DNA of 46,301 nt, taken from NCBI GenBank assembly GCA_003963405.1, contig RXIY01000027.1, positions 1-46,301 on the forward strand, given 5' to 3'. Positions 17,171-25,663 of this stretch are shown piece by piece. Numbering within the stretch: position 1 is the first letter of the stretch; the number at the start of each line of letters is the position of its first letter. This stretch comes from Hyphomicrobiales bacterium. GTDB taxonomy: Bacteria; Pseudomonadota; Alphaproteobacteria; Rhizobiales; Beijerinckiaceae. Below the pieces are notes generated by a model. It made no database searches. It was not told where the DNA came from and saw nothing but the letters and a program-made list of their open reading frames with translations. Made by a program: the position numbers and the translations under genes.

Positions 17171-19138
17171 TTACGGCGACTCGGCGCTCCGGCGACAGAC
17201 CGCGACGCCGCAGGGCTCCAGAACCCTCTCCCCGAGGAGAAGGACCGCGCCCGTCAGGAGCGGGCCAATATCGACCGGTTGCGGGCCATAGTTGAAAATA
17301 TGCCGCCACGGGCCACTGTCCCGGATTCGAATGTCTCGGTGCAACTGAACGCCGGCGAGACCCGCGGCGGCGAGGCAGCGTCGCAGAACGTCGTCGACGA
17401 GAGCCTCGTCGGGCCATCCGGCGAGATAGAAATGCTTTCCGCTGCGCGCCAGCGCCGTCCCGCCGTCGGCGCCCGCCGCTTCGGCCGTCACGCCCTCCGC
17501 AAGGACGAGTTTTTCTCTCCAGCGCAGCAGCGACCCCCTCGCCTTCTCGACCGGCACTGACGCGCCCGGCCGCAAGCTTTCCACGCGCGTGACCGTCACG
17601 TCGACAAGCTCGCGAAACCCGTCCGGCGGCAGCCTCGGCGGGATCTGGAAATCCGCCGTTTTCGAGCCCGAACGGGGCCCGAGAAGAACTGCTGCGCCCG
17701 ATCGCCGCAGGGCCCCGACGAGCGCAGGGTCTGCTCGAAACAATCCGGGCGCCAGCACGAAGGCGCGGTTTGCGATCGCCTCGGCGGAAGCTGGGACGAC
17801 ATCGATCGAAAGACCCGCCCGCCGCAGCCCCCGATAAAATGCGAAAACGAGTTCGAAGTAGGAAAAATCCTCTCCCTGCGGCTCGATATCCCAGGCCCAG
17901 GCGCTCTCGTAATCGAAGACGAGGGCGACATCCGCGCGCGATGCGGTCACGGGGCCGAGAGTTTCCAGCTCGCGGGCGACGCGCGCCGCTTCGTCGAGGG
18001 CCGGCGCCGGCTGGCTGTCGGGCAACAGCAGGCCTTCGTGCATTTGCTCCTGGGCGAAAGGCGCCTGCCGCCAGCGAAAATAGCTGACGACCTCGGCGCC
18101 GGCCGCGAAAGCCTCATGCGTCCAGAGCCTGACCGCGCCCGCCGCCGGCGCCGGATTCCACGGCGCCCAGTTCACGGCGCCCGGCTGCTGCTCCATCACC
18201 CAGAAACGGCCGCGCCCGCAGCCGCGATAAAGATCGTGATGGAAAGCCTGATAATCCGGGTCGCCCACGCGCATGTAGCGCAGCTTGAACTCCTCGCTGT
18301 TGCGGCTGCGTTCGAGAAAGCCGAGCGGATAGCTGTCCCACGCCGCGGCGTCGAGGTCGTCTCCGACCTTGTGGTGATCGAAGGCGGTGAAGGAGCCCAT
18401 GAAATTGTGCAGGATCGCGCGCCCCGGCGACAGCCGACGCAAAATCTCCGCCTGCCGCCGGTTGAAGGCCACGACCTGATCCGACGAGAATCGCTGGAAA
18501 TCGAGCAGATGCGACGGATTGGCTTCCGTCACCGTCAGATCGGGAAGGTCGATGTCGTCGAAGCCGGAAAGCTCCATCGACCAGAACACATTGCCCCAGG
18601 CGCGGTTGAGCGCGTCGATGGTCTCGTATTTGCGACGGCACCAGAGGCTGAAGGCGGCGCGCGCCGCGGCGGAATAGCTTTCGACTGTGTCGTGGCAACC
18701 GAATTCATTGTCGGTCTGCCAGGCGACGACGGCCGGGAGCCGCCCGAAATGTTCCGCCAGGGCAGTCACGATGCGGTCGCTTTCCCGCGCATAGCCCTCA
18801 TGGCTGAAGCAATAATGCCGGCGTGAGCCGAATTTTCTCACGCGGCCGTTGCGATCCACGGCCAGCATGTCCGGCATCTTTGCAACGAGCCACCGCGGCG
18901 GCGTCGCCGTCGGCGTTCCGAGCACGATGTCCAGGCCTTCGCCATGCAGGACCTCGATGGCGCGCGCCAGCCAGGCGAAGTTGTACTCGCCCTCCCTGGG
19001 CTCGAGCCGCGACCATGCGAACTCGCCGAGCCGGACGATATCGAGCCCCGCCTCCTTCATTCTGCGCGCATCCTCGCGCCAGAGGGAAACAGGCCAGTGC
19101 TCCGGATAGTAACAGACGCCGAGGCGTGGTCGTGTCAT
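17171..19138 (-). CDS. GH42 beta-galactosidase
   Basis: 655 residues from the ATG at 19138 (MTRPRLGVCYYPEHWPVSLW). GH42 enzymes hydrolyse terminal beta-galactosides with retention. Glu145 in WQTDNEFGCH is the acid/base and Glu316 in FWVMEQQPGAVNWAPWNP the nucleophile. The TIM barrel (about 1-380), trimerisation domain (about 385-590) and short beta-sandwich tail are all present, so it is intact. No signal peptide, thus cytoplasmic. No transporter or sugar regulator is adjacent, so the substrate source is unclear; internal galactosides from envelope glycans or glycolipids are an option. The frame extends upstream to 20722 only as antisense of the next gene. Confidence 0.93.
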   Translation of the reverse strand: MTRPRLGVCYYPEHWPVSLWREDARRMKEAGLDIVRLGEFAWSRLEPREGEYNFAWLARAIEVLHGEGLDIVLGTPTATPPRWLVAKMPDMLAVDRNGRVRKFGSRRHYCFSHEGYARESDRIVTALAEHFGRLPAVVAWQTDNEFGCHDTVESYSAAARAAFSLWCRRKYETIDALNRAWGNVFWSMELSGFDDIDLPDLTVTEANPSHLLDFQRFSSDQVVAFNRRQAEILRRLSPGRAILHNFMGSFTAFDHHKVGDDLDAAAWDSYPLGFLERSRNSEEFKLRYMRVGDPDYQAFHHDLYRGCGRGRFWVMEQQPGAVNWAPWNPAPAAGAVRLWTHEAFAAGAEVVSYFRWRQAPFAQEQMHEGLLLPDSQPAPALDEAARVARELETLGPVTASRADVALVFDYESAWAWDIEPQGEDFSYFELVFAFYRGLRRAGLSIDVVPASAEAIANRAFVLAPGLFRADPALVGALRRSGAAVLLGPRSGSKTADFQIPPRLPPDGFRELVDVTVTRVESLRPGASVPVEKARGSLLRWREKLVLAEGVTAEAAGADGGTALARSGKHFYLAGWPDEALVDDVLRRCLAAAGLAGVQLHRDIRIRDSGPWRHIFNYGPQPVDIGPLLTGAVLLLGERVLEPCGVAVCRRSAESP

Positions 19139-19300
19139 CTGGACAATCGAAAAAGAGGCCGAGCGTGCGGCGGATTCGGATTCAAGATGCGCATTAGAAA
19201 CGCCGCATGAAGTCTCGATGACAGCAAAGATCGGGCGGCCACGCTGGCGCGGGATCGACCTCGTCACAAAATTGCAATGGGCGGGACGGAAAAGAGCGCG

Positions 19301-20767
19301 ATGACGCCTCCCTGTGATCCCTGCGCGGCGGAGCTTCGGCGGTTGCGGGACGATGTGGCGGCGCTGCGTCGGGACGTCGCCGACGGCGGCGCCGCGCGTC
19401 TGGCGCAATGGGGGCGCGCCGCCCCCGACGCCCGGCTTGGCAATCTCGCCCATTATCTCGCCTTGCGCAGCCGGGACCTCAGCGCCCTGCAATTGCGCCT
19501 CTCCGCCCATGGCCTTTCGTCGCTCGGCCGCAGCGAAGCGGATGTTCTGATTTCGCTCGACGCCGTGCTCGCGACCCTGCGGCGCCTCTGCGGCGAGGAG
19601 GCGCCCTACCCCTCGGCCGCCGAACGGCGTGCGGGCGAAGATGCGCTCAACCATGCCTGCGCGCAGGTTTTCGGCGAGTCGGACGATCCGCGCCGCACGC
19701 GCATCATGGCCACGCTGCCGAGCGAGGCCGCCGACGATCCGCGGCTCGTCGAAGAGCTGCTGCGGGCCGGGATGGATTGCGCGCGGATCAACTGCGCCCA
19801 TGACGACAGGCTGGCATGGGAGCGCATGATCGAAAACATTCGCGCCGCCGCGCAGCGGCTCTCTCGCCCGTGCCCGATCCTCATGGACATTGCCGGACCC
19901 AAGCTCAGGATCGCCGACGTGCAGGCGCCCGAGAAGTATCGCCTGCATCAGGGCGAGCGGCTGCGCCTCGTAAGGCGCCTCGCTGGCGACGAGGGTCCGG
20001 TTTCCTTTTCGATCAACATGCCCGAGGTCGTCTCGCAACTCGGGGCCGGCTCGAAAATCGCCTTCGACGACGGAAAGGCGCTCGGAAAGGTCGTCGCCGT
20101 CGAGGGCGCGGACGCGGTCGAAATCGAAATCGTCGCGGCGCGGGCGAAGGGGCTGAGGCTCAAACGCGACAAGGGCGTCAATTTCCCCTCCACCGACCTC
20201 GACCTCGCCCCGCTGACGGCGAAGGATTTCGCCGATCTGGACATCATCGCCCAGCGGGCGGACCTCGTCGGGTTTTCCTTCGTCCAGCGGGCGGAGGATG
20301 TGAGGCTTCTGCAAACGGAGCTCGCGGCGCGGCGCGGCGACGCGCGGCCGCAGACCCTCGTGCTGAAGATCGAGACGCCGCTTTCCGTGCGCAATCTCCC
20401 GCAGCTCATCGCGCAGGCGGCCGCGCGCCATCCGACCGCCGTCATGATCGCGCGCGGCGATCTGGCCGTGGAGCTCGGCTTTGCGCGTCTCTCCGAAATA
20501 CAGGAGGAAATTCTTTGGCTTTGCGAGGCGGCCCATGCGCCCGTCATCTGGGCGACCGAGGTGCTCGACCGACTCGTGCACGAGGGCGTGGGCAGCCGCC
20601 CGGAGACGACCGACGCGGCGATGGCGCAACGGGCCGAATGCGTCATGCTCAACAAGGGCGCCTATCTGTCCGATGGCGTGCGATTTCTCAGGAGCGTGCT
20701 CGATCGCATGGAGCGGCATCACGCGAAGAAATTCCCCCGCCTGGCGCGCTTGCGCGCCTGGTCGTGA
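19301..20767 (+). CDS. Pyruvate kinase-like protein with N-terminal extension
   Basis: 488 residues from the ATG at 19301 (an ATG at 19277 adds 8). About 120 residues of helical, Arg/Ala-rich sequence (RRLRDDVAALRRDVADGGAA and onward) precede the pyruvate kinase barrel. Core motifs are seen: RIMATLPSEAADDP, GMDCARINCAHDD, ILMDIAGPKLRIA, LVLKIETPLSVRN, MIARGDLAVELGF and WATEVLDRLVHEG. The usual Ser of NFSHG is Cys in NCAHD, and the C-terminal allosteric domain is missing: the protein stops soon after the barrel (KKFPRLARLRAWS). This is a known atypical group with N-terminal extension. Activity on PEP/ADP is likely but regulation must differ from that of classical PykA. Confidence 0.85.
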   Translation: MTPPCDPCAAELRRLRDDVAALRRDVADGGAARLAQWGRAAPDARLGNLAHYLALRSRDLSALQLRLSAHGLSSLGRSEADVLISLDAVLATLRRLCGEEAPYPSAAERRAGEDALNHACAQVFGESDDPRRTRIMATLPSEAADDPRLVEELLRAGMDCARINCAHDDRLAWERMIENIRAAAQRLSRPCPILMDIAGPKLRIADVQAPEKYRLHQGERLRLVRRLAGDEGPVSFSINMPEVVSQLGAGSKIAFDDGKALGKVVAVEGADAVEIEIVAARAKGLRLKRDKGVNFPSTDLDLAPLTAKDFADLDIIAQRADLVGFSFVQRAEDVRLLQTELAARRGDARPQTLVLKIETPLSVRNLPQLIAQAAARHPTAVMIARGDLAVELGFARLSEIQEEILWLCEAAHAPVIWATEVLDRLVHEGVGSRPETTDAAMAQRAECVMLNKGAYLSDGVRFLRSVLDRMERHHAKKFPRLARLRAWS

Positions 20768-20798
20768 CGGGCCGTTCTTTTCCGCCCGCGGGGGTCAT

Positions 20799-21887
20799 AT
20801 GCTGATGAAAAACATGCGGGCGATCGTCCCCCAACCGGAAATCGCGGGCAGCTTGTGGCTGATGCGCTTCGACGGCGCGGGCGCCCTCCTGCGCGATCGC
20901 GCCGACGATGCTGCTTCCTTCAAGCTTCCGGATGAAGGTTTCGTCTGGCTGCACATGGACCTCGCGGATGTCCGCGCGCGGCCCTCGATCAACCAGATCG
21001 CCGAATTGTCGGACAATGCGCGCGAGGCGCTCTGCGCGGCGGTCGATCATCAATATCTCGAATATTCGGACGGCTTCGTCAGCGGCGCATTGCTCGACCA
21101 CGAGCGCACGCTGGCCGGACCGGCCTCGCGCACCGATTACCTTCGCTTCGCCTTCGACGAAAGACTGATCGTCACCGCGCGCCGGCGTCCGATGAATTGC
21201 GTCGAGAACGCCCGCATCGCGGTCGAGCGCGGCGCCCGCGTCGAGCAGCCGCTCGCTCTTTTCGAACGGATGGCGGGCGCCATCATGACCGACCTCGGCC
21301 GGATCATCAAAGAGATCGGCGCGGATTTCGACCGCGTCGAAGACCTTCTGATCGATGGGCGCAGCCGTGAGGCACGTTCGTCGCTGGGCTCTGTCCGCCG
21401 CGACGCGGTACGCATTTCACGGCAGATCGGCGGTCTGGCCTCGACCCTCGCGCGTCTGGAGGATATCGACGACGATCCGGAGGAGACGCGAGACGACGCC
21501 TTGCGGGAAGCGGCGGCGCGGCTCGTGCAACACACGGAATCGCTCGTGCGGGAAGTGTCGAACCTGCAGGACCGCGCGCGGCTTCTGCAAGACGAGCTGA
21601 ATGCGCTCCTCAACCTCGAAACCAACGACCGTCTCTTCGTGCTGACGCTGGTGACGACGCTGCTCCTGCCTGCGACTTTCGTGACCGGCTATTTCGGCAT
21701 GAATACGAAAAACCTGCTGTTTTCCGAAAACGAGAATGCGAGCCTCTATGCGACGCTTCTGTGTCTCGCGGCCTCCGCGGTGGTGCTGTTTTTCATGCGG
21801 CGTTCGGGGCTGACGCAACGGCCCGGCTCGGAGACCGAGCGGCGGCGCGCCGCATCGGAAACCACGCCGTCGGATCATAGTTTCTAG
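20799..21887 (+). CDS. CorA/ZntB-family divalent cation transporter
   Basis: 362 residues from the ATG at 20799. It has a long cytoplasmic alpha/beta domain (1-300) and two C-terminal helices. The first ends in the family signature YFGMN (GMN), and the periplasmic loop between helices is NTKNLLFSENENAS. The arrangement and the LRFAFDERLIVTARRRP segment fit the ZntB-like branch, which moves Zn2+ or Mg2+ as a pentamer. The C-terminus after helix 2 is basic and hydrophilic. It is 31 bp after the pyruvate kinase-like gene on the same strand. Confidence 0.9.
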   Translation: MLMKNMRAIVPQPEIAGSLWLMRFDGAGALLRDRADDAASFKLPDEGFVWLHMDLADVRARPSINQIAELSDNAREALCAAVDHQYLEYSDGFVSGALLDHERTLAGPASRTDYLRFAFDERLIVTARRRPMNCVENARIAVERGARVEQPLALFERMAGAIMTDLGRIIKEIGADFDRVEDLLIDGRSREARSSLGSVRRDAVRISRQIGGLASTLARLEDIDDDPEETRDDALREAAARLVQHTESLVREVSNLQDRARLLQDELNALLNLETNDRLFVLTLVTTLLLPATFVTGYFGMNTKNLLFSENENASLYATLLCLAASAVVLFFMRRSGLTQRPGSETERRRAASETTPSDHSF

Positions 21888-21969
21888 AAGCCGCGCGCGC
21901 CCGTTCGTCACAAAAGTTTCGCCGGCGGATGCTTTTTCCTCTTCAGGCGCCGAAGGGGAAAACAGCGGA

Positions 21970-22860
21970 ATGTGGACATTGCACGCTCACCTTGGCCAAA
22001 GCATCGCGACCCTTGCCGGATTCCAGAAACCAGCCCTCGAGGTTGAATCGCTCGAGGGCAGCCTGGGCCGGCTCGGATCTCTCGAAGTTCGACTCGCCCG
22101 CGGCAAGAAGGAAATTCGCAAGGCGCAGCGTCTTCGTTATGAAGTGTTCTACAAGGAGGGGGGCGCGATTCCTTCCGCCCGCACCGCCTTCACCCGCCGC
22201 GACGCCGACCGCTTCGACAAATATTGCGATCATCTCATCGTGATCGACCACGCGTGGAAAACGCAGCTCGGCAAGACGAAATCGAAGATCGTCGGCGTCT
22301 ATCGGCTTTTGCGCGACGACATGGCTCGGAAGGCCGGCGGCTTCTACTCGGCCGGCGAATATGACATTGCGCCGCTGCTCGCGCGCCACGACGGCAAGCG
22401 CATCCTCGAACTCGGGCGCTCCTGCGTTCGGGCTTCGCATCGCTCGAAACGCACGATCGAAGTCTTGTGGCGTGGGCTTCTCGCCTATATCCGCGCCCAC
22501 CGGATCGACGTGCTGATCGGTTGCGCAAGCTTTCCTGGCGCGAGCCCCTTCGTCCATGCGCAGGCGCTGAGCTATCTCGCGCATTACGCAAGAGCGGAGG
22601 GAGAGTGGGCGGTAAGGGCGCACACGGATCTCTACCGGCCTATGGCGATGGCGCCCAAGGACGCGATCGACGCCGACAAGGCGAGGGAGTCGCTTTCGCC
22701 TCTGATCAAAGGCTATCTGCGGCTCGGCGCCCGCTTTGGCGACGGCGCCGTCGTCGATGTGGATTTCAATACGACCGACGTCTTCGTCGTCATGCCGGTC
22801 GCCAGGATCGGCGCCCGTTATATCGACTATTTCAGCGGGACGGGGCGGCGCGCCGCATAA
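21970..22860 (+). CDS. olsB: Ornithine lipid N-acyltransferase OlsB
   Basis: 296 residues, usual for OlsB, which transfers a 3-hydroxyacyl chain from ACP to ornithine to make lyso-ornithine lipid. The GNAT-related core is seen: EVRLARGKKEIRKAQRLRYE, VFYKEGGA, FDKYCDHLIVID, KIVGVYRLLR, ILELGRSCVRASHRSK and RIDVLIGCASFPG. The matching O-acyltransferase gene olsA is convergent and only 41 bp away, so both steps of ornithine lipid synthesis are here. Ornithine lipids replace phospholipids under phosphate limitation in rhizobia and relatives. Confidence 0.9.
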   Translation: MWTLHAHLGQSIATLAGFQKPALEVESLEGSLGRLGSLEVRLARGKKEIRKAQRLRYEVFYKEGGAIPSARTAFTRRDADRFDKYCDHLIVIDHAWKTQLGKTKSKIVGVYRLLRDDMARKAGGFYSAGEYDIAPLLARHDGKRILELGRSCVRASHRSKRTIEVLWRGLLAYIRAHRIDVLIGCASFPGASPFVHAQALSYLAHYARAEGEWAVRAHTDLYRPMAMAPKDAIDADKARESLSPLIKGYLRLGARFGDGAVVDVDFNTTDVFVVMPVARIGARYIDYFSGTGRRAA

Positions 22861-22873
22861 ATAAAGCCGCCCC
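22842..22873. terminator. Hairpin between convergent olsB and olsA
   Basis: GGGGCGGC (22842-22849) pairs with GCCGCCCC (22866-22873); the loop contains the olsB stop. There is only a weak T-run on either side, so a two-way terminator is likely but not certain. Confidence 0.45.
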
Positions 22874-22901
22874 CTGTTTCAGTCCTTTCGAGCCGCGACC
22901 G

Positions 22902-23672
22902 TCATAAGACCTTTTCGAGCTCCTGGCCCGTTGTCTCGCCGACATGCGCGGAGCAAAGCAATCGACGCACTTGCGCTTGCGCTTCGACCGCCAGCGCCTT
23001 CCGGTCTCTGCCGCGCGGTACGATCGCGTCGCCATAGACGATATGACAACATGCGCCGCCCCGTTTCATCAAACGCCACAGATGCGGAAGGAAGCTCATG
23101 TCTCCATACCAGCCGATGTCGATCGGGGTTCGGCCGTCCGTATAGAAAAGCGCGACCGGCACGATCACTGCGCCGCTCTCGCAGGCCGCGTCGAAATGGG
23201 CTGACTTGAAACGCGGGGGCTTGGCGCCGTCGGTGGAGGTCCCCTCGGGAAATATGACGAGGTCGCGTCCTTCGTCCAGCACGGCGGCGAGAGCGGCGTT
23301 GACGCCTGGAATATTCTGTGGGGCGCTGCGCTCGACGAAAACCGTCCCCTGAAGCCGCGCAATGAAGCCGAGGATCGGCCAGCCGGCCACCTCGCTCTTG
23401 GCGAGAAAAACGAACGGATGCAGACTCGCAAGCGCGATAACGTCTGTCCATGAGAGGTGGTTGGCTGCGATCAACCGCGGGCCGAAGCCAGGCAGAACGC
23501 CCCCAGGCGCAACCTCGATCCCGATAATGCGGCAGAGGGTGCGGCAGAAGCTCTTCTGTATCCCATTTTGCAGCCTCCACTCGCGCCGCCGCGCCAGCGC
23601 CTGGATGGGCGCAGCGAACAGCAAGGCGCCGGTCATGGCAAGGATGAAGAGAGCGGCTCGAAGATAACTCAT
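22902..23672 (-). CDS. olsA: 1-acyl-glycerol-3-phosphate/lyso-ornithine lipid O-acyltransferase
   Basis: 256 residues from the ATG at 23672 (MSYLRAALFILAMTGALLFA, a membrane anchor). PlsC-family motifs: NHLSWTD (HX4D catalytic), FLAKSEVAGWPILG, GTVFVERSA and VIFPEGTSTDG. The sequence matches the OlsA branch, and the convergent olsB supports assignment as the enzyme that acylates lyso-ornithine lipid. Some OlsA proteins also make phosphatidic acid. The frame continues upstream of 23672 but there overlaps the start of the divergent CPBP gene and is not coding. Confidence 0.88.
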   Translation of the reverse strand: MSYLRAALFILAMTGALLFAAPIQALARRREWRLQNGIQKSFCRTLCRIIGIEVAPGGVLPGFGPRLIAANHLSWTDVIALASLHPFVFLAKSEVAGWPILGFIARLQGTVFVERSAPQNIPGVNAALAAVLDEGRDLVIFPEGTSTDGAKPPRFKSAHFDAACESGAVIVPVALFYTDGRTPIDIGWYGDMSFLPHLWRLMKRGGACCHIVYGDAIVPRGRDRKALAVEAQAQVRRLLCSAHVGETTGQELEKVL

Positions 23673-23783
23673 CGAACGATCGATGCGACGCTCGCAAGAC
23701 GCGCATGTGACAGCGGCGCGCGCGGATCGAGAAGCTGCGTCGATGTGCGGGAACGACGCCGGCGCAGCCGTGTTTGAACTCGT

Positions 23784-24389
23784 ATGACAGTCTTGCAACG
23801 CCCGCAGCCCATGGCTGCGTTTTCGGTCTATTCTCTTATTGTGCTCGCGCCGCCCCTCGCAATGAGCGCGGGGCTGCTTCCCTTCGATTTGCGTTTTCAT
23901 GCGCTCGTCGTGGCGTCGAGCTTTTGCATGACCCAATGCGTCGCCGCAGGCTATTCGCTGGCCGATCTCGGGCTCGCCGGATATGGGAGCCGGCGCCAGT
24001 GGCTTTGCGCCGCCGCGGTCTCCCTTTTGCTCATGGCGCTTGCATTCTGCGAGGCCAAGCTCGTCGCCGTTCCGCGCCCGCCGCCCGACTGGCGGCTGTT
24101 TGCGCCATTCTACCTCTTGCTGTCGAGCCCGTGCCAGGAAATCGTCTGCAGGGCCATGCCTCGGGTGATCGCGACGCAACTCGGCGCAAGCCGGTCCGCT
24201 TACGTCCTGTTTTCCTCTGCGGCCTTCTCGCTCATGCATGTAGCCTATGGAGACCCCTTATTGCTCATCAATACGTTTTTTGCAGGAGTCGCCTGGTCGA
24301 TCGACTATTTACTGACCCGAAATCTCTGGCCGCTCATCGTCTCGCACGCCGCCGTCGGAACCTTCGCCTTCTGGATCGGCGCGGCCTGA
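23784..24389 (+). CDS. CPBP-family intramembrane protein (possible protease)
   Basis: 201 residues with about six membrane helices. CPBP/Abi motifs: motif 1 appears as CQEIVCRAMPR, where the usual Glu-Glu is Gln-Glu; motif 2 is FSLMHVAYG (F-x3-H); motif 3 is SHAAVGTFAF (H-x3). In Rce1-type proteases the two Glu and two His form the active site, so the Gln change may alter or abolish proteolysis. It is divergent from olsA (111 bp between starts). The substrate is unknown. Confidence 0.75.
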   Translation: MTVLQRPQPMAAFSVYSLIVLAPPLAMSAGLLPFDLRFHALVVASSFCMTQCVAAGYSLADLGLAGYGSRRQWLCAAAVSLLLMALAFCEAKLVAVPRPPPDWRLFAPFYLLLSSPCQEIVCRAMPRVIATQLGASRSAYVLFSSAAFSLMHVAYGDPLLLINTFFAGVAWSIDYLLTRNLWPLIVSHAAVGTFAFWIGAA

Positions 24390-24500
24390 GAAGACCCCCC
24401 TGGATCGGTGGCCCGGCGCGCATATAACTCGGAGAGGCTGGAGGCTTCCAAGGCTGTCTGATCCGAACCGGGTCGGGCGGCGTAAGCGGAGCGCATTGCC

Positions 24501-24752
24501 ATGATGCGGATTCCACACGAGCTGAGCGACGAGTTTTCGCAGGAGTTCCAGCTCATCGAGCGCATGATTGGAGCCAACCGCGAATTTGCGCGGCTTGCAA
24601 CGGATTACGAAGAGACCAACAAGGAAATCTTCGGCATAGAATCCGAGGAGCACCCGACGACCGACGAGGTGCTGGAGACGCTGAAGAAGCGCCGCCTCCT
24701 CCTCAAGGACGAAATTGCTTCATTCCTCAGGAAGCTCCATCGACGCATGTAG
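24501..24752 (+). CDS. DUF465/YdcH-family small helical protein
   Basis: 83 residues. MMRIPHELSDEFSQEFQLIE, then MIGANREFARLATDYEETNK, an acidic turn (GIESEEHPTTDE), then LKKRRLLLKDEIASFLRK. This is the two-helix hairpin of DUF465, a common small cytoplasmic family of unknown role. The family match is by pattern. A composite palindromic repeat lies just downstream. Confidence 0.8.
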   Translation: MMRIPHELSDEFSQEFQLIERMIGANREFARLATDYEETNKEIFGIESEEHPTTDEVLETLKKRRLLLKDEIASFLRKLHRRM

Positions 24753-24788
24753 CCTGATCGACAGACATGGCCGCCGCGCGCGTCGATG

Positions 24789-24882
24789 CTAGAGCCTTTC
24801 CGATCCGATGGAATCGGATCGAGGCTCCAGCTTATTGTTCCGCTTTCTAACGCCGAACCGGTTCCCACTTCGGCGGAAAGCG
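24789..24882. repeat. Composite intergenic palindromic repeat (two hairpins)
   Basis: First hairpin: GAGCC (24792-24796) with GGCTC (24823-24827) outside, GATCCGAT (24802-24809) with ATCGGATC (24813-24820) inside. Second hairpin: CGCTTTC (24841-24847) with GAAAGCG (24876-24882) outside, CGCCGAA (24851-24857) with TTCGGCG (24869-24875) inside, around an AACCGGTTCCCAC-type centre. This layout matches mosaic palindromes that occur in many copies in Hyphomicrobiales genomes. Only one copy was found in this window. Confidence 0.75.
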
Positions 24883-24938
24883 CGCGAGCGGCGCGTGGCC
24901 ATGACGTTGCGTGAGCGAAACGGGGCGACGCGTTCGAG

Positions 24939-25463
24939 CTATTGCGCGGAGGCGAGTTTCTTGACGTCGAGCGCCGCGCCGGCGACAGGAATGAAGAACT
25001 TCGACACCTTGATCTCGAGCTTCGCCGCGCCGGGTCCCCTGAACGTCAGGGTTTCGACAAAATCGAGAGCCTGCTCCCTGCCATTGGGCAAAACGACATT
25101 GGCCCGATAGGCGATGTCGACCCTGTCTCCGTTCTGCGCGACTTTTGCCTTACCGATCAGGTCAGGACGCTGGCCGATGTATTCGCCGTTCTCTTTCGTG
25201 AACTTCCAGACAAACTTCCGCTTCTCGCCGTCCGAATAGGCCATCTCTTCGACGAGGCTGAGCGTTGCGCCGCGCGCCTCTCCCTTTATCTTGACCTGCA
25301 TGGTTCTCGTCGAGCCCGAGACGTAGTCGCTGATTTTTCCATCCGCGACGAGCTGGCCGGTGAGGAAGGCGCCGAATTCCTGGCCGGGCTGCTGCTGCGT
25401 CGCGCCGGCCGCAGAAGCGACGACGATGATCGGAAATAGTGCTGCACGAACGAATTTACGCAT
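24939..25463 (-). CDS. Exported DUF3833-like protein
   Basis: 174 residues from the ATG at 25463. Signal peptide MRKFVRAALFPIIVVASAAGA, then FGAFLTGQLVADGKISDYVSG, LVEEMAYSDGEKRKFVWKF and AYRANVVLPNGREQALDFVE. The layout (beta-rich lipocalin-like domain, DGE...W and PNGRE motifs) is that of DUF3833, periplasmic proteins of unknown role sometimes found near lipid-modifying genes. Cys is absent, so it is not a lipoprotein. It is separated from the SDR gene of the lipid operon by 201 bp; the short 25464-25663 stretch shows no gene. Confidence 0.7.
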   Translation of the reverse strand: MRKFVRAALFPIIVVASAAGATQQQPGQEFGAFLTGQLVADGKISDYVSGSTRTMQVKIKGEARGATLSLVEEMAYSDGEKRKFVWKFTKENGEYIGQRPDLIGKAKVAQNGDRVDIAYRANVVLPNGREQALDFVETLTFRGPGAAKLEIKVSKFFIPVAGAALDVKKLASAQ

Positions 25464-25663
25464 GGGAAAACCTCGGTTGGCCAGGCATGTCTCCTGCCCG
25501 CGACCCTCTTGCCCGCGTTTGGCGGCAAATCGGCGCCTGTGACGACGCGCCGTCTCATCATGCAAGAGGCAACAGCAAAATCATTTATGATGGCTAAATT
25601 ATGAAGTATCCGCGAAGAATTACTGAGCGCCGAAAGTCTTGATGGAGGTCAATACCAACTTCA

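Noticed and set aside
19139-20722. Upstream extension of the GH42 frame on the minus strand
   Set aside because: It is antisense to the pyruvate kinase-like gene, and GH42 homology starts exactly at the ATG at 19138.
23673-24239. Upstream extension of the olsA frame
   Set aside because: Overlaps the CPBP gene and lacks domain content; the ATG at 23672 begins with a membrane anchor typical of OlsA.
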